A stretch of DNA of 7,049 nucleotides from Clostridia bacterium (GTDB lineage Bacteria > Bacillota > Clostridia > Oscillospirales > Acutalibacteraceae). Both the position numbers and the translations under genes were made by a program. Of the stretch, positions 1 through 5,867 are shown piece after piece. Where the stretch lies: the NCBI GenBank assembly GCA_017501865.1, contig JAFVWD010000215.1, positions 1-7,049 on the forward strand. Direction: 5' to 3'. The notes under the pieces are model-generated. The model was given only the letters and a program-made list of their open reading frames with translations, was not told where the DNA came from and made no database searches. Every line of letters starts with the position of its first letter. Within the stretch, counting starts at the first letter, position 1.

Positions 1-11
1 GCAAAAAAAGA

Positions 12-135
12 CAACCACTCGTGAGTGGTTGCCCGAGATTGTAATGCGGTGCTAAACTTTCAGTGCCCCTTTGAGGGGCTAAGCCAGTATTCGCCCCTTA
101 TAGGGGCAGAGCAAACCACCAGTTTACTGGTGGTT
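12..135. repeat. Array of four short hairpins arranged as two matched pairs
   Basis: Four near-perfect inverted repeats fill the space upstream of the maturase. Hairpin 1 is 12-20/23-31 (arm CAACCACTC), hairpin 2 is 65-70/74-79 (GCCCCT/AGGGGC), hairpin 3 is 93-98/102-107 (the same GCCCCT/AGGGGC arms), and hairpin 4 is 114-123/126-135 (AACCACCAGT). Hairpins 2 and 3 have identical stems. Hairpins 1 and 4 share the core AACCAC/GTGGTT. The left arm of one member can therefore also pair with the right arm of its twin, so a nested long-range fold competes with the four local ones. None is followed by a T-run, so they do not look like intrinsic terminators. The layout resembles small non-autonomous palindromic repeats of the REP/IS200-derived kind, but no transposase is present and that origin is inference. 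An RNA-level role in the scfB leader is the alternative. Confidence 0.7.
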
Positions 136-143
136 ATGATTAT

Positions 144-149
144 GGAGGA
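144..149 (+). promoter_or_regulatory. Ribosome binding site of scfB, unusually close to the start
   Basis: GGAGGA lies only 3 nt before the ATG at 153, whereas the other good sites in this window sit about 8 nt away. No other start codon nearby gives the family-typical N-terminus (M-x-H-x-Y-K-L-N-G-Y-N-I-V-L-D), so the start is kept. The site begins 9 nt after the last hairpin arm, so folding of the array could affect its access. Confidence 0.6.
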
Positions 150-152
150 AGA

Positions 153-1526
153 ATGGTACACCAGTATAAACTTAACGGATATAATATTGTTCTTGACACA
201 TGCAGCGGCTCGGTTCATGTGGTTGATGATATAGCATACGATATAATTTCACTCTGTAAATCAAAAACCCCGGAGGAAATTACTGAGATGCTGATTGCAA
301 AATACCCCGAGGAAGGTCTTACCGCTGAAGATATTTCAGAGTGCCTTGAGGCTGTTAAAAGTCTTGAAGAAAACAAAAAGCTTTTTACACCGGATAACTA
401 TGAAGATATGGCTTTTGATTTCAAAAACAGAAATACAGTTTTAAAGGCTATGTGTCTTCATGTGGCTCACACATGCAATCTCAATTGTGAATACTGCTTT
501 GCGAGTCAGGGTAAGTATCACGGGGAAAGAGCATTAATGGATTTTGAAACAGGTAAAAAGGCGCTGGATTTTCTTATAGCAAATTCAGGTACACGTCATA
601 ATCTTGAGGTTGACTTTTTCGGCGGAGAGCCTTTAATGAATTGGGGTGTAGTTAAAAAGCTTGTGGCATATGCAAGAGAGCAAGAGAAAATCTACAACAA
701 AAACTTCCGCTTTACACTTACAACTAACGGAATTTTAATAGATGATGATGTAATTGAATTCTCAAATAAGGAAATGAGTAATGTTGTTTTGAGTCTTGAT
801 GGACGAAAAGAGGTTCATGACCGTCTGAGAAAGGATTATCTCGGTAAAGGAAGCTATGATATAATTGTTCCTAAATTTCAGGAATTTGTCAAACGCAGAG
901 GTAATAAAAGCTATTATATGAGAGGTACATTCACTCATGCTAATACTGATTTTGTGAATGATATTATTCATATGGCAGATTTAGGTTTTACGGAATTGAG
1001 TATGGAGCCTGTTGTTTGTTCTCCGGACGATAAGAGCGCTTTGACAAAAGAAGATTTACCTGTTCTCTTTGAACAGTACGAGCTTCTCGCAAAAGAAATG
1101 CTGAAGCGACAGAAAAACGGCAAGCCGATTACATTCTATCATTATATGCTCGATTTGAAGCACGGTCCGTGTATTTATAAAAGAATTTCGGGTTGTGGTT
1201 CGGGTACTGAGTATGTTGCAGTTACTCCTAATGGCGATATTTACCCTTGCCACCAATTTGTAGGTGATTCTAAATATCTTCTCGGGAATATTTATGATGG
1301 TATTACAAACACGGAGGTTCAGAATGAATTTAAGCTTTGTAATGCTTATGCACGACCTGATTGTAAGGATTGCTGGGCAAAGCTTTACTGTTCAGGCGGT
1401 TGTGCTGCCAACTCTTACCATGCAACAGGGAAAATTACAGGTGTTTACGAGTATGGCTGTGAGCTCTTTAAGAAGCGTATAGAATGTGCAGTTATGATGA
1501 AGGTTGCAGAAGCTGAAGGGAACTGA
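153..1526 (+). CDS. scfB: SCIFF peptide maturase (radical SAM/SPASM, thioether cross-link forming)
   Basis: This 457-residue cytosolic enzyme is recognised as the maturase of SCIFF (six Cys in forty-five residues) peptides. In the family it uses SAM and iron-sulfur clusters to link a Cys thiol of the precursor to a backbone carbon, forming a thioether. Residues 1-80 match the PqqD-like precursor-recognition domain typical of the family. The radical SAM core starts with C108-x3-C112-x2-C115 (CNLNCEYCF) and includes FFGGEP at 155-160, the SAM-binding strand. The C-terminal SPASM region is cysteine-rich, as needed for auxiliary clusters: C340, C348, C366, C396, C404, C407, C413, C417 and C436. 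The length fits the family (about 450). No key residue is missing. The PLP enzyme gene starts 4 nt after the stop, so the two are probably co-transcribed. The precursor gene scfA normally lies just upstream; it is not in the 152 nt visible here. No convincing promoter was found, which fits transcription from further left. Confidence 0.93.
   Translation: MVHQYKLNGYNIVLDTCSGSVHVVDDIAYDIISLCKSKTPEEITEMLIAKYPEEGLTAEDISECLEAVKSLEENKKLFTPDNYEDMAFDFKNRNTVLKAMCLHVAHTCNLNCEYCFASQGKYHGERALMDFETGKKALDFLIANSGTRHNLEVDFFGGEPLMNWGVVKKLVAYAREQEKIYNKNFRFTLTTNGILIDDDVIEFSNKEMSNVVLSLDGRKEVHDRLRKDYLGKGSYDIIVPKFQEFVKRRGNKSYYMRGTFTHANTDFVNDIIHMADLGFTELSMEPVVCSPDDKSALTKEDLPVLFEQYELLAKEMLKRQKNGKPITFYHYMLDLKHGPCIYKRISGCGSGTEYVAVTPNGDIYPCHQFVGDSKYLLGNIYDGITNTEVQNEFKLCNAYARPDCKDCWAKLYCSGGCAANSYHATGKITGVYEYGCELFKKRIECAVMMKVAEAEGN
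1515..1520 (+). promoter_or_regulatory. Ribosome binding site deciding the start of the PLP enzyme
   Basis: GAAGGG lies inside the last codons of scfB and 10 nt before the ATG at 1531. It supports that ATG over the in-frame TTG at 1504, which would add nine residues, overlap scfB by 23 nt and has no comparable site. Confidence 0.5.
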
Positions 1527-1530
1527 TTCT

Positions 1531-2871
1531 ATGGAAACACCTATTATAGACTTTATAAAAAAATATAATGAAGCTAAAACGGCACGGTTTCATATGCCGG
1601 GTCATAAGGGTGTATCTTTTTTAGGCTTTGAAAATATTGATATAACTGAAATTAAAGGGGCAGATGATTTATCCTGCCCCACAGGCATTATAAAGCAGAG
1701 CGAGGAAAATGCCTCAGGGCTTTTTAAAACTAAATGCACGGTGTTTTCGGTAGGTGGTTCTACACAGTCTGTAAATGCAATGCTTTTTCTTGCGTACAGT
1801 GTAAGAGATAAAAGCGGAAATCCTGTTGTTTTAGCTGCAAGAAATGCACATAAATCATTTGTATTTGCCGTGGCTAAAATAGGCGCTGAGGTAGAGTGGC
1901 TGTATCCTGAAAAAAGCAACAGCCTGTGTTCAGCTGTAATAACAGCTGAAGTGCTTGAAAATAAATTAAAGCAAATGAAGACTAAACCGTTTGCAGTTTA
2001 TATAACAACACCGGATTATCTTGGCAATGTTACAGATGTAAAATCACTGTCTGAGGTTTGTCGCAAATATAATATTCCTCTTCTTGCAGATAATGCACAC
2101 GGCGCATATTCAGCATTTTTAAATGAGCCCTTTCATCCGGTTCAGAATGGTGCTGATTTGTGTTGCGATTCTGCTCATAAAACACTTCCTGCTATTACAG
2201 GATGCGGGTATCTTCATATTGAGAAGAATGATTATTTCGGCTTCAGCAAAAAGGCTCACAATGCTATGACCGTTTTCGGTACAAGCAGTCCGTCGTACTT
2301 GTTGCTTCAGTCTCTCGATTTGTGTAATAAATACATTTATGAGAAGATAGAAGACGATTTACTCGAATGCTCTGAGAAAGTAAAGTTAATTAATCGCTTA
2401 CTCAATGCAAAGAATATAAAAAATATTTCTTGTGAGCCGATTAAAATCACGATGGATTTTTCAACGGTTCAAAGTAATAATTTCGATTTTGCTGAGCATT
2501 TCAGAAGCTATAATATTGAATTTGAATATTCTGACAAAAATTACATTGTGTTTATGGCATCTGCATATAATTCAGCTGATGATTTCAATAAATTGGCAAG
2601 CGCTGTGAATTCCTTGCCTGAGTTTTCACAAAGTACTGTGACGAGCTTGTTTGACTTTGTTAAAGGTGAACAGGTGATGAGTGTGCGTGATGCTGTTTTT
2701 GCCGATTCGGAGGAAATACCTGTTGAAGATGCGGTTGGTAGAGTTTGTGGCGCACCCACAGTTTCGTGTCCGCCCGCAATACCGATTGTGGTAAGCGGTG
2801 AGAAGATTACTGAGGAGCACATAGCTTTACTGAAATATTATGATAAAACACATATAAGAGTAGTAATATAA
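1531..2871 (+). CDS. Orn/Lys/Arg decarboxylase family PLP-dependent enzyme
   Basis: This 446-residue cytosolic protein is a fold-type I PLP enzyme of the prokaryotic ornithine/lysine/arginine decarboxylase family. Members remove the alpha-carboxyl of a basic amino acid to give putrescine, cadaverine or agmatine. Visible signatures are HMPGHKG (21-27), the phosphate-binding GGST (75-78), ARNAHKS (103-109), the cofactor-ring aspartate D187 in DNAHGAY, and the Schiff-base lysine K217 in DSAHKTLP. Residues from about 370 to the end match the small C-terminal domain, ending in the P-P-x-I-P motif (414-418) and a GE.I.EEHI segment. It is the short form, slightly below the usual 460-490 residues, and lacks the N-terminal wing domain of the long inducible enzymes. 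The active-site residues are intact, so activity is expected, but the substrate cannot be read from sequence. It begins 4 nt after scfB and ends at a strong terminator. A direct role in SCIFF maturation is not established; co-transcription is the only link seen. Confidence 0.88.
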   Translation: METPIIDFIKKYNEAKTARFHMPGHKGVSFLGFENIDITEIKGADDLSCPTGIIKQSEENASGLFKTKCTVFSVGGSTQSVNAMLFLAYSVRDKSGNPVVLAARNAHKSFVFAVAKIGAEVEWLYPEKSNSLCSAVITAEVLENKLKQMKTKPFAVYITTPDYLGNVTDVKSLSEVCRKYNIPLLADNAHGAYSAFLNEPFHPVQNGADLCCDSAHKTLPAITGCGYLHIEKNDYFGFSKKAHNAMTVFGTSSPSYLLLQSLDLCNKYIYEKIEDDLLECSEKVKLINRLLNAKNIKNISCEPIKITMDFSTVQSNNFDFAEHFRSYNIEFEYSDKNYIVFMASAYNSADDFNKLASAVNSLPEFSQSTVTSLFDFVKGEQVMSVRDAVFADSEEIPVEDAVGRVCGAPTVSCPPAIPIVVSGEKITEEHIALLKYYDKTHIRVVI

Positions 2872-2909
2872 AAGGGAGCCTGCAGGAATAATACCTGCAA
2901 GCTCCCTTT
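2871..2909. terminator. Bidirectional intrinsic terminator between convergent genes
   Basis: AAAGGGAGC (2871-2879) pairs with GCTCCCTTT (2901-2909), then after one C/A mismatch TGCAGG (2881-2886) pairs with CCTGCA (2894-2899). The result is a 15-bp stem around a 7-nt AT loop. A TTT-A-T-GTTT tract follows on the plus strand and TTTTATATT follows on the minus strand. It begins at the last base of the PLP enzyme stop codon and ends 4 nt from the stop of the minus-strand gene, so it can serve both. Confidence 0.85.
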
Positions 2910-2913
2910 ATGT

Positions 2914-4002
2914 TTACGCCTCTTGTAAAATTGCTTTTCTTAAAATCAATTGTGCATCATCTGCTGTTAAAGCTCCGTCAAAGTCAATATCTGCAAAAAA
3001 CATTTTTGAATTATCAAATACATCAAGCTTCGCATATGCTCTGAGGACAATCCTTGCATCGGCGGTTGTTACTTTGCTGTCGTTGTTTACATCGCCGAAC
3101 TTTATTGTTTCCTTCTGATCAATTAAGTAGGGGTCTACACCTGCTTCGGCAGCATAAATCAATGCCGGTGTACAGGTTGAATAACACGAAAGAGAAAAGC
3201 TTTCTGCGTGAGAAAAATCAATATCGTTCCTTAAAGCAAAAGCATATCTGCCTATAGCGGTAACATTCTGAGGTATTGTTACGGAAACAAGTAAAGGACA
3301 ATTTTCAAATGCGTAGCTCGAAATTTCTAACCTACCGTTGCCGAAGGTTACACCTTCAAGCAATTCATTGTTGGAAAAGGCACTTATACCTATGAAATTT
3401 AAAGAGTTAGGAAAAACAAGACTTGCTATGCTTATACAGTTTGAGAAAGCATAATCACCGATTGTTTTTAATGAAATCCTCGGGAAGGTAACTGTTGAGA
3501 GTAGCTCGCAGTCAGAAAAGGCACGTTTCGGAATAACTGTCAGAGAAGCCCCACAGTTAACAGTTGTAAGTGATTTGCACCCGTAAAAGGCAAATTCACC
3601 TATTGTTTCGACATTGTTTAAGTGGATGCTTGTAAGTGACTCGCAAAGGTTAAAACAGTTATTGCCGAGAGTTTTGACATTTTTTCCTATAGTGACAGAA
3701 GTTATGTTTTTACAGCTGTAAAATGCCATATTTCCTATTGATGTTACTGAATCGGGAATAACCACCTTTTTTAAAGATGCTTTGCCTTTAAAGACGTTAT
3801 CTCCTATAGCGGTAACTGTATGACCGTTAATTGTTTCAGGTATGTTTAATTCTGTAGTATGAAGATTACTGTATGCGGTAATGGTAACGGTATTGTCACT
3901 ATTTACTTCGTACCCGTAGTTTTCATAAACTGCGGCTAAACACAATGGTGAAATCATAACAGTCACAGCGATTGCAAGAAAAAATGAAATAAACTTTTTC
4001 AT
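2914..4002 (-). CDS. Secreted BspA-like leucine-rich-repeat protein with C-terminal dockerin
   Basis: This 362-residue protein starts with a Sec signal peptide (MKKF then a hydrophobic stretch, cleavage near residues 23-25). C21 sits in SPLC, which is not a lipobox, so signal peptidase I cleavage is expected. Residues about 50-260 are roughly nine LRR_5 (BspA-type) repeats of about 23 residues, with the recurring pattern TIG..AF..C.SL..V.IP..V. After a short connector comes a type I dockerin at about 301-360. Its two calcium loops have ligands D304, N306, D308, D315 in the first and D338, D340, D342, D349 in the second, and each is followed by a helix ending in LR. No catalytic module is visible. 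Dockerins bind cohesins on a scaffoldin or the cell surface, and LRR_5 domains usually mediate protein or host-surface contacts, so this is probably an adhesive or accessory part of an extracellular complex. GGAG (4009-4012) precedes the ATG by 6 nt. It is transcribed alone from its own promoter. Confidence 0.9.
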   Translation of the reverse strand: MKKFISFFLAIAVTVMISPLCLAAVYENYGYEVNSDNTVTITAYSNLHTTELNIPETINGHTVTAIGDNVFKGKASLKKVVIPDSVTSIGNMAFYSCKNITSVTIGKNVKTLGNNCFNLCESLTSIHLNNVETIGEFAFYGCKSLTTVNCGASLTVIPKRAFSDCELLSTVTFPRISLKTIGDYAFSNCISIASLVFPNSLNFIGISAFSNNELLEGVTFGNGRLEISSYAFENCPLLVSVTIPQNVTAIGRYAFALRNDIDFSHAESFSLSCYSTCTPALIYAAEAGVDPYLIDQKETIKFGDVNNDSKVTTADARIVLRAYAKLDVFDNSKMFFADIDFDGALTADDAQLILRKAILQEA

Positions 4003-4014
4003 AATACACTCCGA

Positions 4015-4050
4015 AATTTTTTTGTAAAGTTATTATACTACAAAAAAATT
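4015..4050. promoter_or_regulatory. Perfect 12-bp inverted repeat around the minus-strand -10 box (candidate operator)
   Basis: The arm 4015-4026 (AATTTTTTTGTA) is an exact reverse complement of 4039-4050 (TACAAAAAAATT), with a 12-nt spacer that contains the -10 box of the LRR-dockerin gene. Transcription should start near 4025, inside the left arm, so the RNA would carry only one arm. A DNA-level protein site is therefore more likely than an RNA hairpin. The AT richness raises the chance of coincidence. Confidence 0.4.
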
Positions 4051-4060
4051 AGTTTGTATA
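4032..4060 (-). promoter_or_regulatory. Sigma-A type promoter of the LRR-dockerin gene
   Basis: Read on the minus strand, a -35 box TATACA (4060-4055, 4 of 6 consensus) is followed after 17 bp by a perfect -10 box TATAAT (4037-4032). The predicted start near 4025 gives a leader of about 22 nt that contains the GGAG ribosome binding site. Confidence 0.65.
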
Positions 4061-4118
4061 TGAAATTTTAAAATTTTAAAATAAAATAGAATAATTATAC
4101 ATATTTTGAAAAAATCTA
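4061..4118. promoter_or_regulatory. A/T-tract spacer between the divergent promoters (possible UP element)
   Basis: This almost pure A/T stretch lies between the two outward-facing -35 boxes. It includes AAATTTTA twice in tandem (4063-4070, 4071-4078) followed by phased A-runs. Such tracts upstream of -35 boxes can bind the RNA polymerase alpha subunit or bend DNA, and here could act on both promoters. No specific regulator motif is recognised. Confidence 0.3.
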
Positions 4119-4147
4119 TTGAAATTATTACGAGTATAGTGTATAAT
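4119..4147 (+). promoter_or_regulatory. Sigma-A type promoter of the amino acid importer operon
   Basis: TTGAAA (4119-4124, 5 of 6) and a perfect TATAAT (4142-4147) are separated by 17 bp. Transcription should start near 4154, giving a leader of about 42 nt. A small hairpin (CAACTT 4155-4160 with AAGTTG 4163-4168) would sit at the very 5' end of that RNA. No riboswitch or T-box fits in so short a leader. Confidence 0.8.
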
Positions 4148-4181
4148 TTCTGCACAACTTAAAAGTTGAAAAGAAATTTTA

Positions 4182-4187
4182 GAGAGG
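4182..4187 (+). promoter_or_regulatory. Ribosome binding site deciding the binding-protein start
   Basis: GAGAGG lies 8 nt before the ATG at 4196. An in-frame TTG at 4166 would add ten residues (MKRNFREVLE) ahead of the signal peptide and has no such site, so 4196 is chosen. Confidence 0.75.
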
Positions 4188-4195
4188 TTTTAGAA

Positions 4196-5044
4196 ATGAA
4201 AAAGTTTTTAAAAATAGCTTCAATCGTACTTGTAATTGCATTAATTGGTGTTTTTGCTGCTTGTGGCGGTAGCGGTGATGCTGAGACTCCTGAACAGGAA
4301 GCAAAAGAGACTATTAAAATTGGTGTTCAGACAAACACAACAGGTGATATTTATTCATCAGGCGATTTTGGTGAAGATGCAGTTGTTCGTTATGATAACG
4401 GTGCTCTTGCAGTTGAAGCACTTAAGAACAAAAAGGTTGATATTGTTATTATCGACAATGAACCTGCAAAGGCTTATGTTGCAGCAAACACAGGTCTTAA
4501 AATTCTTGAAACAGAATACACAGAAGAAGATTATGCTATCTGCTTCCAAAAGGGTAACACAGAGCTTAAGGATGCAGTAGACGGTGCTCTTAAAGAGCTT
4601 ATTGAAGATGGTTCTGTTAAAAAGATTGTTGATAAGTACATAAACTCAGGTGAGGCAGCAGAGGAGCTTGCAGGTGTTGCTATTGAAGCAGTAGACACAG
4701 ACAAGCCAAACCTTGTAATGGCTACAAACGCAGAATTCCCTCCATATGAATATATTGAAGGCGACAAATACCTCGGTATTGACGTAGAGGTTGCTCAGAT
4801 TATTGCTGACAAATTAGGCTATGACCTTATTATTGAAAATGTTGCTTTTGATTCAATTATCCCGGGTGTTCAGGCAGGCAAGTATGATATGGGTATGGCT
4901 GGTATGACAGTTACACCTGACAGACTTGAAAGTGTTGAATTCTCAACATCATACGCAAAAGGTATTCAAGCTATTATCGTAAGAGAAGACAGCAAAATTC
5001 AGGCTAAAGAAGATCTTAAGCCATTCTATGTTCCTGCTGAATAA
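4196..5044 (+). CDS. Amino acid ABC transporter substrate-binding lipoprotein, circularly permuted
   Basis: This 282-residue protein belongs to the family 3 (SBP_bac_3) amino acid binding proteins but has its halves in reverse order. Residues 1-22 are a lipoprotein signal ending in the lipobox FAAC, with C23 the lipidated cysteine. An acidic linker (24-38) follows. Residues 39-150 are what is normally the second half: IGVQTNTTGD (42-51), RYDNGALAVEALKN (65-78), IIDNEPAKAYV (85-95), and the closing helices to DKYI at 149. After a linker of about 20 residues, 171-275 are what is normally the first half: VMATNAEFPPYEY (174-186), GIDVEVAQIIADKLG (194-208), FDSIIPGVQAGKYDMGMAGMTVTPDR (218-243), QAIIVREDSKI (258-268). 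The chain ends at DLKPFYVPAE, where an ordinary member would continue into GVQ..TTGD. Expected ligand contacts remain: R243 for the alpha-carboxylate, D87 for the alpha-amino group, Y184 for stacking. It should deliver a polar amino acid to the permease and ATPase encoded next. Confidence 0.9.
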   Translation: MKKFLKIASIVLVIALIGVFAACGGSGDAETPEQEAKETIKIGVQTNTTGDIYSSGDFGEDAVVRYDNGALAVEALKNKKVDIVIIDNEPAKAYVAANTGLKILETEYTEEDYAICFQKGNTELKDAVDGALKELIEDGSVKKIVDKYINSGEAAEELAGVAIEAVDTDKPNLVMATNAEFPPYEYIEGDKYLGIDVEVAQIIADKLGYDLIIENVAFDSIIPGVQAGKYDMGMAGMTVTPDRLESVEFSTSYAKGIQAIIVREDSKIQAKEDLKPFYVPAE

Positions 5045-5062
5045 TTAATTCGCACAGACATT

Positions 5063-5090
5063 CAGGGCGGAGTAAATCCGCCCTGTTTTT
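5063..5090 (+). terminator. Intrinsic terminator inside the importer operon
   Basis: CAGGGCGGA (5063-5071) pairs with TCCGCCCTG (5077-5085) as a perfect GC-rich 9-bp stem with a 5-nt loop, followed at once by five T. It lies between the binding-protein and permease genes. No clear promoter follows, so the permease and ATPase probably depend on read-through, giving more binding protein than membrane complex. Confidence 0.85.
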
Positions 5091-5135
5091 AAGTTTTATG
5101 TTTTTGTTTAATAAATTTTGAAAGGAGTGTATCTG

Positions 5136-5867
5136 ATGTCAGTAATTATGAACTTTATAGCAGAGTTTAAGCGAGTAATGTTAGATGGTGCTCGTTTTGA
5201 CTTGATTCTTGTCGGTCTTAAAAATACTTTCATTATTACACTCGGCGCATTGGCAATTGGTATTATAATTGGTATTGTTGTTGCTGCTGTGCGTACTTCA
5301 TTTGATAAAAATAAGGAGTCAATGAAGTTACGCGGCGGTGTAGGCTATTATGTGCTTGCTTTTTTCAATGCTGTATGTAAATTTTATCTTACAGTAACCC
5401 GTGGTACTCCTGTGGTAGTTCAGCTTATGATTTGCTACTTTGTAATTTTTGCCCTTGCAGATGATGGTATTCCTGTTGCTATATTTGCATTTGGTTTCAA
5501 TTCAGGTGCGTACGTAGCAGAAATTTTCAGAGCAGGTATTATGTCTGTTGACAACGGGCAGTTCGAAGCAGGCAGAAGCTTAGGATTCAACTATTTTCAG
5601 ACAATGCGTTACATAGTTATTCCACAGATGTTCAAGGCAGTTTTACCTACCCTTTGTAATGAGTTTATTGCACTCCTGAAAGAAACCTCGGTTGCAGGTT
5701 ATGTTGGTGTTACTGACTTAACTAAGGCAGGTAATACAATTGCAGGCAGAATGTATTCATATTTTATTCCGCTTCTTACAGTTGCAGTAATTTATCTTGT
5801 AATGGTACTTATTCTTTCTTCACTTGTAGGAAAGCTCGAAAGGAGGCTTCGTAAGAGTGAGCGATAA
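5136..5867 (+). CDS. Amino acid ABC transporter permease (HisM/GlnP type)
   Basis: This 243-residue integral membrane protein of the binding-protein-dependent transport family forms the channel of the importer, probably as a homodimer because only one permease gene is present. Membrane segments are visible at about 29-52, 92-108, 111-130, 166-182 and 209-232. RGTPVVVQL (89-97) is the usual family signature. The EAA loop that docks on the ATPase is EAGRSLG at 144-150, continuing to IPQ at 162-164. The segment between the first membrane helix and RGTP is about 14 residues longer than in typical enterobacterial members. AAAGGAG (5121-5127), 8 nt before the ATG at 5136, fixes the start; an in-frame TTG at 5118 lies upstream of that site and is rejected. 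The ATPase gene overlaps the 3' end by 11 nt. Confidence 0.92.
   Translation: MSVIMNFIAEFKRVMLDGARFDLILVGLKNTFIITLGALAIGIIIGIVVAAVRTSFDKNKESMKLRGGVGYYVLAFFNAVCKFYLTVTRGTPVVVQLMICYFVIFALADDGIPVAIFAFGFNSGAYVAEIFRAGIMSVDNGQFEAGRSLGFNYFQTMRYIVIPQMFKAVLPTLCNEFIALLKETSVAGYVGVTDLTKAGNTIAGRMYSYFIPLLTVAVIYLVMVLILSSLVGKLERRLRKSER

Noticed and set aside
29..58. Possible promoter inside the hairpin array (TTGCCC at 29-34, TAAACT at 53-58).
   Set aside because: Both boxes are poor matches and overlap the hairpin sequence; transcription from further left explains scfB better.
12..135. CRISPR array or riboswitch in the upstream repeats.
   Set aside because: There are only four short palindromes with unequal spacers and two different stems, and no long direct repeat. 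No known riboswitch core was recognised.
1602..1919. A 105-codon open frame on the minus strand.
   Set aside because: It lies wholly inside the well-supported PLP enzyme gene, opposite its catalytic motifs, and resembles no family; it is a coding shadow.
3938..3942. Lipoprotein modification at C21 of the LRR-dockerin protein.
   Set aside because: The sequence before the cysteine (SPL) does not match a lipobox; an ordinary signal peptidase I site two to four residues later fits better.
4531..4767. A minus-strand open frame inside the binding-protein gene.
   Set aside because: It has no plausible start signal or recognisable domain and mirrors a strongly coding frame.
4196..5044. The reversed lobe order could be an assembly error or a broken gene.
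   Set aside because: The junctions coincide with functional landmarks: lipobox and linker before the first half, stop codon right after the second. The frame is unbroken, a perfect promoter and RBS precede it, and ligand residues are kept. A misassembly would be unlikely to produce this; raw reads would still be decisive.
5118..5135. Upstream TTG start for the permease, adding six residues.
   Set aside because: The strong AAAGGAG site lies after that TTG and 8 nt before the ATG at 5136.
5297..5402. Extended segment between the first membrane helix and RGTP in the permease, as a possible adaptation to the permuted partner.
   Set aside because: It is only about 14 residues longer than in typical members, and loop length varies there in this family; without comparison it cannot be tied to the permutation.
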